Shown here: in pieces, positions 57,140 through 64,000 of the stretch
How positions within the stretch are numbered: the first letter of the stretch is position 1
How the letters are laid out: every line of letters begins with the position of its first letter
NCBI RefSeq assembly: GCF_001638985.1
Contig: NW_017265148.1
Coordinates: forward strand, 919,239 to 983,238
Origin: Phycomyces blakesleeanus NRRL 1555(-)
Lineage: Eukaryota; Mucoromycota; Mucoromycetes; Mucorales; Phycomycetaceae
Direction of reading: 5' to 3'
Length of the DNA stretch: 64,000 nt
The notes under the pieces: model-generated
What the model was told of the DNA's origin: nothing
The model's database searches: none
The model's input: the letters and a program-made list of their open reading frames with translations, nothing else
Position numbers and translations under genes: made by a program

Positions 57140-59299
57140 ATGCCTCGTCCAAAAAAGAGATCAACAATGGCAAAGAAAATAAACAGATCGGCTAGTAGTG
57201 GAGCTTTTATTAAAAAAATACAATTAGAAAATGAAGATTATGTGGACTTGGAGTTTGACCATGAAGACGATATTGTTTTGGACGACAGAGCGCTCCAGGG
57301 AATGTCAGAAGAAGTTACTTCAGCTGCATATACAAACCAGCTGCTGAAATGGCATGAATGTGCTAATAAGTCGCTTCGTAGAACTTATCAGAAAAATTCG
57401 CGAACAACTGAATGGAGAAAAAGAAAAGCAGATAATGATGCTTCAAATACGCAAGGAAGCTACCGTCTTACAGATAAAGGCTTCTTTATTAAAGTTCAAA
57501 AAGAGGCTCCAATTGAATTAAAAGAATCTATTGATAGTGAATTGGAGAACATACAGATTGACAAAATTGCTGTGCTTAAACTTGCACATGAAGATGTTAA
57601 GAAAGAGATTTTCCCTTATACTCGCGCAGGTCCTTCTTCTCAGTCAGTTGATGCTTTTGAACTCTGTAAGCTTAAATCAGTTGAATGCTACCTTCGATAC
57701 AGAATATCAGGCGCCAAAACTATGGAAGCTTCAGAGAAAGCATCGATGGAAACATGGCTTCACAAAAACACTTATCGTCCAGCTGCTATAAGAAAGTATG
57801 CCAAAGAGTATGTTGATTTCTGTTCAATTGCCTTACATCAACAAGGAAAGCATTTGAGAAGACATTCTTTATTTTCGGATGAATATATAAAGTCTACTAT
57901 CTGTAAATGGATTCAAAAACAGAGACCAGAAAGTCGAAGTCTTATCGAAGTGAAGAAGTACATTGATGGAGAGATTTTGCCAAGAAAGCTTGGTATACCT
58001 GGAAATACTTCCACAAATACAATCTGGAAGTACCTTCATGAATGGGGTTATGTGTTTAGAAAGAACTCTAAAGACATTTATTACAATGGTCATGAAAGAG
58101 AGGATGTGATTGCATACCGCCAGAAATGGGCAAAAAGAATGATGGTGTACAAGAAGAAAATGGCAACTTTTTCTGAAAATGAAGAAACTGTAGTTTTGCC
58201 AGTACTTAGATCCAATGAAATAGAGCATGTTCTTGTTACTCCCGATGAATCGACATTCTACGCAAACGATGGGAAAGATACCATGTGGCCAATAGAAGAT
58301 GAAAATCCTATTCGTAAGAAAGGTCCAGGAATGTCTCTCATGATCAGTGAGTTCAAGTGTGTATGCCACGGAACAATGGCTAGAGGGGCATGGCCGTCAC
58401 GAGAGGTATTCCGCCCTGGGGCCAACAGAGATGGGTACTGGACGAGTGTGGATATGTTGAAGCAATTGAAAAACAATGTTATTCCTCTTTTTGAATTGAT
58501 TCACCCAGGGTGCAAGGCCGTCTTTTCATTTGACCAAAGCACAAATCATAAAGAGTATGGTCAAAATGCTTTGATCTCAAGCAAAATGAATCTAAATGAC
58601 AAAGAGATTGAAGACGACGATCCTTGTTCTTTGCAGGATACAGTATTTGTCTGGAATGGTGTAGAGGAAGTACAATCAATGTACTACGAGAAGGACGAAT
58701 GGTTTGCAAAGAAAAGCGGACAATGGGTCCAAAATAAGGTTAAATATGTTAAAGGCGTCCGTCATATTCTGAAGGAGCGTGGTTTGTGGCTTGAGAAGGA
58801 TCCGTATAATCCTATTAAGAAATGGCGACTAGACTGTAAGAGTAAAGACGCCTCTGAAGATAGCAAGTGCTGTGCACATCATTTTCTGGCTTCACAACCA
58901 GATTTTATGTCACAGAAAACTGCTCTTCATGAGGCTGTCGAAGACTCTGGTCATATATTTGAACTTTACCCTAAGTTCCATTGCAAATGCAATTGGATTG
59001 AGAGGTATTGGGGTGCCGCAAAGCATGAAGCTTGCCTCCAGTGTGACTATACGTATAAGTCCCTGGATAAGAATATCCATACTTTCCTGAATCACGCTGG
59101 TAAGCTTCCAAATATCTGCCGGTATTACAACTGCTTGTGGTGCTACATTGAGGCATACAGCCAAGAGATGAACGTGAAAGAAGCCAATGATGTTGTAAAA
59201 AAATTTACAAAAAAAAATATACTTCTCATCGCCGTGATGAAGGAAGAGAATAGAATTTTTATCTGTACTTTCTTTATTTTTTATTATTTTTGCTTATAA
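57140..59299 (+). CDS. DDE-superfamily transposase of copy 2
   Basis: 719 aa from the ATG at 57140 (same start as copy 1; the upstream frame has no ATG). It has the same probable triad (TPDESTF, FSFDQSTNHKEYG, NWIERYWGAAKHEA) and no premature stop where copy 1 has TAG. A shorter A-run near 59205 shifts the frame relative to copy 1, so the last residues become NILLIAVMKEENRIFICTF instead of the basic KKYTSHRRDEGRE tail. The basic tail resembles the end of the older relic (KSHRKLRL), so the copy 2 tail is probably the altered one. Whether the enzyme works is uncertain. The gene lies right of the nested element and so may have lost its promoter. Confidence 0.8.
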   Translation: MPRPKKRSTMAKKINRSASSGAFIKKIQLENEDYVDLEFDHEDDIVLDDRALQGMSEEVTSAAYTNQLLKWHECANKSLRRTYQKNSRTTEWRKRKADNDASNTQGSYRLTDKGFFIKVQKEAPIELKESIDSELENIQIDKIAVLKLAHEDVKKEIFPYTRAGPSSQSVDAFELCKLKSVECYLRYRISGAKTMEASEKASMETWLHKNTYRPAAIRKYAKEYVDFCSIALHQQGKHLRRHSLFSDEYIKSTICKWIQKQRPESRSLIEVKKYIDGEILPRKLGIPGNTSTNTIWKYLHEWGYVFRKNSKDIYYNGHEREDVIAYRQKWAKRMMVYKKKMATFSENEETVVLPVLRSNEIEHVLVTPDESTFYANDGKDTMWPIEDENPIRKKGPGMSLMISEFKCVCHGTMARGAWPSREVFRPGANRDGYWTSVDMLKQLKNNVIPLFELIHPGCKAVFSFDQSTNHKEYGQNALISSKMNLNDKEIEDDDPCSLQDTVFVWNGVEEVQSMYYEKDEWFAKKSGQWVQNKVKYVKGVRHILKERGLWLEKDPYNPIKKWRLDCKSKDASEDSKCCAHHFLASQPDFMSQKTALHEAVEDSGHIFELYPKFHCKCNWIERYWGAAKHEACLQCDYTYKSLDKNIHTFLNHAGKLPNICRYYNCLWCYIEAYSQEMNVKEANDVVKKFTKKNILLIAVMKEENRIFICTFFIFYYFCL

Positions 59300-59504
59300 A
59301 TTATCTTTATCTCTAATTATTATTTTATTAAATATATCAATTCTACTTTTGTGCTTAGTCTTTACGTTTTGAGTGCTAAATATCATTGAATTTTGATTTT
59401 TTTAAAGGTTGTCGGACATTAAATCATAATTGGCTGGCGGAGTTTTCCAGGAGAAAATTGAAACAAATGCAAAAACATTGATACTTATCTCCGATTGCAC
59501 CATA

Positions 59505-59847
59505 GCTTACTTGTAAATAATATTAAAGAATAAGACGGTTTTGCAACATCTGGAATATAATTAAAAAGCATTAAGCTATAATTGTGCATTTTAAATAAAG
59601 AGTTGATATTTGATTCAAATAATAATAATTAAAAATATTCCTACAAGATTTTAACTTTTATTGATGTGCTTTTGCTTGGCTGGAATGTGGGTGATAGGAA
59701 ACATAAGAAAAATAAATACAGTATTTAAGATTAACTAATGCTACTGATAATGGGGACCAAAAAAAAAGAAGAAACAGAGTAAAATATTTTATTGCTGTAT
59801 ACAAATATGATTATGTGGCTTGTGGACCATGCTTTTTTTTTACTTTT
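59505..59847. other. AT-rich spacer after DDE copy 2
   Basis: No open frame or repeat recognised. It separates the transposon from the 3' end of the companion gene on the minus strand. Confidence 0.4.
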
Positions 59848-60783
59848 CTAAGTACGTCTGCTGCGTTTTGGTCTCCATGGTTGTGTTATAACTACAATAG
59901 ACTCTTCTTCAGAGATACTGTAGTTGACACTATTTGAAGCAAAGAAATTAGCAATTTAATTACATTATATATTGAAATGAGTCTGTTTGTACCTGTTGCC
60001 CTGAGCTGGCTCAGCCGATCTCTCCTATGATATTTAAAATCAAATTAATAAAGATACTTGACCTTTGCAAATTATATACAAACCTTTCTTCTTTTTTCTG
60101 TTTGGCTTTCAGCCTTTATTACTTCCTGTAAAAGAAGAGAAGAAGCCCATTGATCTCAACATTTGTAAAGTGGGAAGTTTTAATTATTGAAAATTAACTC
60201 CTCAAGTTGCAAAGAGTAGTATAACTTTTTCTGAGAATTCAATTTTCCCCAGTTTACTTCCACAACATTCTCATCTTTCATTATATATCAACATTGTCTG
60301 GTATACATATGAAACTGCAAGCAAATAAACTTTTGCTCTATTACTGATATATTTATGTCCGTCCCTTTTTGTTTTTTTCCAGAGGTAGTTAATCAATGCA
60401 TTGATTCTTGCAGTGGCACCTGGGGTCTTGTTTGTTTCTCAAGGTATGAACTCCATACCTGCCTCATTTATTGTTGCAAGTATATGTCTTACACCCCTGT
60501 CATCAGAATGGCTTACTAGATATGTCATTTGTCTTTTGATTACAGATTGTTCAATGACATCTTCGAATACAATTTATAAATATACAAAACAGTTGCTAAA
60601 CCCATTATTCTTATCTCTATGAATGTTACTAGTTCTATCTGCGTTAAAAGTCTGTCTTATAAACTGTTGTTGATTAGCAACGTTTTTATCAATTCTAGCA
60701 ACTGAAGTGTAGATATCAGCCAATTCCTCCCAAATAACAATTCTAATTATGTTTAACATATTAATATCCAATTGGCTATTCAT
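59848..60783 (-). pseudogene. Companion gene of the Tnp2 element, locus B
   Basis: A minus-strand frame opens at 60783 (MNSQLDINMLNIIRIVIWEE...) and continues in a shifted frame with RQMTYLVSHSDDRGVRHILA and GATARINALINYLWKK. The next blocks are ICLQFHMYTRQC and KLYYSLQLEELIF. The end has EVIKAESQTEKRRK and ERSAEPAQGN, and finally ESIVVITQPWRPKRSRRT with a TAG at 59848-59850. GT-AG introns separate the last exons. The same blocks occur in the copy at 63186. Several stops interrupt it, for example FIP-stop-ETNK near 60435. No known domain; the basic C-terminus suggests a nuclear protein. It is divergent from the Tnp2 N-terminal gene at 61720. Confidence 0.6.
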
Positions 60784-61719
60784 GTTAAGTAGATGATTTA
60801 AAGATTATAAAAAAGAAAAGAAGAAATAAAAGATAATGAAAATAAAGATAGCTAATATATGTTGGGATGGATAAACATATAAAATACGTTAAACCTCAAC
60901 ATCCAATTGATACAGACTTTATGATTAAAGCTATAAGATTGGTTTCTTTTTGCTTTCTATAGCAAATTGAATATTGCATTCAAAACAAGAAGCAAAAACA
61001 AGAAATTAACAAATAAAATATAGACAAAATAATCAATAAGAAATTATATAGATTACTTATTTCAAAATAAAAGTAGAGCATAGCAGAGTTTATATGTTTT
61101 CTGATTTATGTTTTAGGACGTACCTAAATAAACTTTATTACAATGAGTCATCTTGCAGAAGTATTATTCTTCCAGAAAATTCTGGAGAGACTAATTGTTC
61201 TGATACTTCTCAAGTCATATCAATTCAAAAATTTTGGTAAAGAAGACCATTTATGCTATTGGTAATATTTTAGTATTCCAACCAGATATTTAGGTGATGT
61301 TTCATAATGTTTATCAATTGTAGTTGTAATCTCTCAATTAAGTATTCATATAATAAATGAGATATGTAAATGAAATATAATAATACTATAGATATAATAT
61401 ATGTGTACTTATATATTCTATGCTATTGTGATAATAATAATTAATCCATAATAACTAATAATCAAATATGGGTATGATGATCAGTGCATAAAATAATATC
61501 TTAAAGACATATCTGGCAAAGTGAAATATCTGAGGCTATTATATTATTTTTTAGTCTTACTCTCAAAGTAAGCAGTAATCAATACTCACTTACAACATCA
61601 ACAAACTGCACTGATAAACTCAAAAAATATAAAAATGTGAGCTCACAATCTCATTCAAGATTAAAATAACTCTTGTTTTATTTTAACTTTCATATACTAC
61701 CCTTTTTTCAACCTTATTA
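60784..61719. other. Divergent intergenic region between companion B and Tnp2 B
   Basis: About 940 bp, AT-rich, without a credible frame. It lies between two divergently transcribed genes and so probably contained both promoters of the ancestral element. Confidence 0.4.
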
Positions 61720-62627
61720 ATGTCTTATTCAAACAAAAGAACCAGAAGATTTAATGACTTGCCTTCTTTCGAATGCAATTTCTGTAGCTTGACTTACCAT
61801 ACTAGCAAGCAACTTCGCAATCACAAGCGTATTTACAAAATAGTTGATGCTCCTGTTGCTAACAAGAACTTACAAGAATCAGTTGTGCAATCTGCTTTAG
61901 CACAAACAAATCTAGAAGATAGTATGTATTTGAAAAAATTTAGTACAAACTTTCCAAACATAAATATTTATAACCCTAATTGTCTGTTACAGTTTCATTT
62001 GATCCTTTCCAGTCAAGAACCTTTAAAGCATCTTTCAACTTTGAAGCTGGTGACCAAGGACATGTCTACAACAACAATATCTTTACTAACAATATCTTCA
62101 CAACATCCAAGCTATTCAGTATTTGCTTGAATGATCTTGTAACCAATTTTGAGGTTTCTACAGATCTGCATCATCTACTTGTAGATCTTATGAGCACAGT
62201 CATTTGTGATAAGGACAAGCTCAAAGAAGGTATGTTCAATTCAAATTTCCTTTAGATATTCTAGAAAGTTAACTAAAATGTTGAAACATTAGAGTATAAC
62301 TCAAAAATCTTGCATACCAGGCCTGTCAACACGCTCATCAAAAGCAAGACTGACCTGAAGTCTTATGTGTACAACATTTGTGACAATATTTGCTCACTTT
62401 TTGACATCACCAAGGATGAAGACAAATGCTTCATTTTCAAGACCTGCAGATACAAGGAGATCAACAGTGATTCATCTCTGGTACCAGTAAACACCATGAA
62501 GATGATTTCATTTGGTGAACAACTAGCAAGACTTCTTGGTAACAACAAGACAAGATCAAAGTTGCAATACAGGGCCAACAGACAATCCATTTCAAATGAA
62601 ATGTCTGATTACTTTCACTATGAATGA
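61720..62627 (+). CDS. Tnp2-type transposase N-terminal gene, locus B (three exons, truncated)
   Basis: Exons are 61720-61921, 61993-62229 and 62293-62627, with GT-AG introns, giving an unbroken 257 aa. Residues about 18-40 form a C2H2-like zinc finger (CNFCSLTYHTSKQLRNHKR). Later blocks SYVYNICDNICSLFDITK, CFIFKTCRYKEIN and GEQLARLLGNNKTRSKLQYR match the N-terminal zone of Tnp2-family proteins and the locus A relic (VYNICQRGCIFFTSL, CSSCGQSQYK). The catalytic half is absent; the frame ends at a TGA after SDYFHYE. It is either a truncated transposase or a domesticated fragment that keeps the zinc finger. The absence of stops, unlike locus A, is notable. Confidence 0.6.
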
Positions 62628-63185
62628 AATTGGTGTGGCTGCCACTAATGGTAGTGGATATGCCACTAATTTATTTTAATTAATCAAGCAAATTGGTTCT
62701 AGAGTTTGGTAAAAATATTAAAAAAAGGTGAAAAAGATAAAGTTGTATTTAAGAGCAAAATAACATAATACAAACGTTTTTTTTACATATATATCATATA
62801 GAGAGTATAGCAATTTGATTTATTTATTTTTTATTTGAAATCGTAAAACTTTTTTTTTGTCTCATTGTCAAGATTGTTGTATTTTGACAATACTACTAAT
62901 CAATGTGGCAGACCAACTATCTTTCCCACTAATTTACTGAAAGTGCAGGATTTAAATTGATTTTTCTTTATATTTTATTTTGTTTGAATTTTTATTTTGC
63001 ATTTTTTTCCTTTTCAACATAAATGAACATCATCTTGAAGTTATTTTTTAAGATGATGATGAGTCTCTATAGCTACTTTATACATCTAATTTACATGACT
63101 TGCTCTCTATTTTATTTTTACCTGTTTTAATTTGCTAAAATAAAAGTATATTTTAATTATCAAAAAAACAAAAAGTTATTTTTTA
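62628..63185. other. AT-rich junction with GCCACTAA motifs
   Basis: GCCACTAATGG at about 62641 and GCCACTAATTTATT near 62661 resemble each other, and CCCACTAATTTACTG follows near 62927. They may be former element ends, but no inverted partner was proven. No gene supported. Confidence 0.35.
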
Positions 63186-63600
63186 TTGCTTGTGAGAGAA
63201 GTAAGACATATTCCTGTTACAATGACAGAGGCTCGTGTTGACTTTATTCTAACAAGAACAAATAAGATACCAAGTGCAACTGCAAGGATAAATGCACTGA
63301 TCAACTATCTGTGGAAAAAGAAACAGGAAACGGATATCAGCGTATTCTTAGAAGAGCAAAAGCTCATTCAACTGCAGTTCTACATGTATACAAGGCAATG
63401 CCAACATATTATGCGTGAAGACGGCATTGTAGAGACGAACTGAGAAAGATTGAGTAGTCAACAAAAGTTGTACTACTCCTTGAGACTCGAGGAGTTAATT
63501 TTGAAATACCAATTTGTTTTACACAAATTCAGAGATCAATGAGTTGCTGTTCTTCTCCTTCAAGAAGTGATGAAGGCTGAGCACCAAATGGAGAAGTGAC
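63186..63600 (+). pseudogene. Third companion gene copy (partial)
   Basis: The plus-strand frame has REVRHIPVTMTEARVDFIL, SATARINALINYLWKK, EEQKLIQLQFYMYTRQC and MREDGIVETN, collinear with locus B. It meets a TGA (63441-63443) where locus B has TGG, and continues as ERLSSQQKLYYSLRLEELIL. A second TGA (63540-63542), also TGG in locus B, lies before LLLQEVMKAEHQME. The upstream N-terminal part is missing, so this is a dead fragment. It lies in the opposite direction to companion B. Confidence 0.6.
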
Positions 63601-64000
63601 AAATCATACATATTAAATTTAGTATCATGCAAGATATTTCAATAATACTTTTCTTTATTAAAAAATATGCTAGCAAAGTTAAGCAGAGAAGTTCAAGGAG
63701 AAGAGTTGAGGTATGTATAGATTATTCAAATGTAAAACTTAATACACTGACTAAACTATATTTTTAAAAGTAGCCTTGGTGAGGCAGAAAGTAGTGTGGC
63801 AGTCTCACCACCAAGAAGAAACATGCGGAGCCATCGAATTTATTTATTTTTTGAATTCCCTGTTATTTCTCTCTTCCAGAACAACAACAAAAAATTCTCT
63901 TAACAATCTCTCTTTTTTTAATCAATGACAAATCTACTTATTTCCTCTACTTTCTTCCATTACTTTTCCTGTAATCACATTCAAACAACATGCACCACTC
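63601..64000. other. AT-rich end of window
   Basis: No open frame. An imperfect inverted repeat GGTGAGGCAGAAAG-TAGTGTGGCAGTCTCACC lies at 63778-63810, a possible element end. The sequence stops at 64000, so downstream features are unknown. Confidence 0.35.

Larger units (their letters stand above)
55239..59502 (+). mobile_element. DDE DNA transposon copy 2, carrying a nested Tc1/mariner element
   Basis: The left end begins TGGTGCGATCAGAGATAACT at 55239 and the right end is the inverse TGGTGCAATCGGAGATAAGT (ending 59502). TA dinucleotides flank both (55237-55238 and 59503-59504). Without the nested element (1502 bp plus its duplicated TA) it is 2760 bp, one base shorter than copy 1. The ends differ from copy 1 by single transitions. 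The nested element sits between the left end and the gene. Copy 2 is inserted next to, or within, an older relic of its own family. Confidence 0.85.

Noticed and set aside
62640..63810. GCCACTAA words and the GGTGAG...CTCACC inverted repeat as CACTA element ends
   Set aside because: No consistent inverted pair with a target duplication could be assigned.
1..64000. CRISPR arrays, rRNA genes, bacterial operons, riboswitches
   Set aside because: None seen. Tandem repeats here have no regular spacer pattern, and the genes have eukaryotic introns.

Overview
The window looks like nuclear DNA of a filamentous fungus, most likely an early-diverging Mucoromycota species (a Mucorales-like genome). The reasons are very AT-rich intergenic DNA with long A/T homopolymers, short GT-AG introns, conserved fungal housekeeping genes (beta-tubulin, an Erv14/cornichon cargo receptor, the COX16 assembly factor, O-fucosyltransferase-like Golgi proteins), intronless F-box/leucine-rich genes in tandem, and many unrelated transposon families. 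The species cannot be named from the sequence alone.

Layout. 1-2.1 kb is low-complexity and minisatellite DNA. 2.6-10.2 kb holds dead elements: a Tc1/mariner relic, a LINE relic with reverse-transcriptase motifs, and a second LINE 3' tail. 12.7-17.5 kb carries two paralogous F-box genes on the minus strand; one is intact and one has a single-base frameshift. 20-33 kb is the gene-rich host core: an O-fucosyltransferase-like gene, a five-exon ERV14 gene, a three-exon COX16 gene, a second O-fucosyltransferase-like gene with a long acidic/serine insertion, a KpsF/GutQ-type sugar-phosphate isomerase and a four-exon beta-tubulin. From about 34.8 kb to the end the window is almost entirely transposons, often nested.

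The transposon half, in order: a Myb/SANT-like relic; DDE transposon copy 1, inserted in a Helitron N-terminal gene; a Ty3/gypsy relic (B); a Tnp2-type (CACTA/Plavaka-like) relic with a divergent companion ORF; a longer Ty3/gypsy relic (A), whose integrase is split by an apparently intact Mutator-like element with perfect 36-bp ends and an 8-bp target duplication; a diverged relic of the same DDE family; DDE copy 2, itself split by an apparently intact Tc1/mariner element with ends of about 86 bp; then a second Tnp2/companion pair and a third companion fragment.

How the parts relate. The host genes serve secretion and the cell surface (ERV14 cargo export, two Golgi O-fucosyltransferase-like enzymes), mitochondria (COX16) and the cytoskeleton (beta-tubulin). 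Nothing suggests they form one pathway. The most novel pattern is the repeated head-to-head pairing of a Tnp2-type transposase with an unrecognised companion gene. The beta-tubulin carries Tyr167 and Ala198, a natural benzimidazole-insensitivity signature, and a 17-nt micro-exon followed by a GC-AG intron. Several dead elements share Trp-to-stop changes that point to cytosine deamination.
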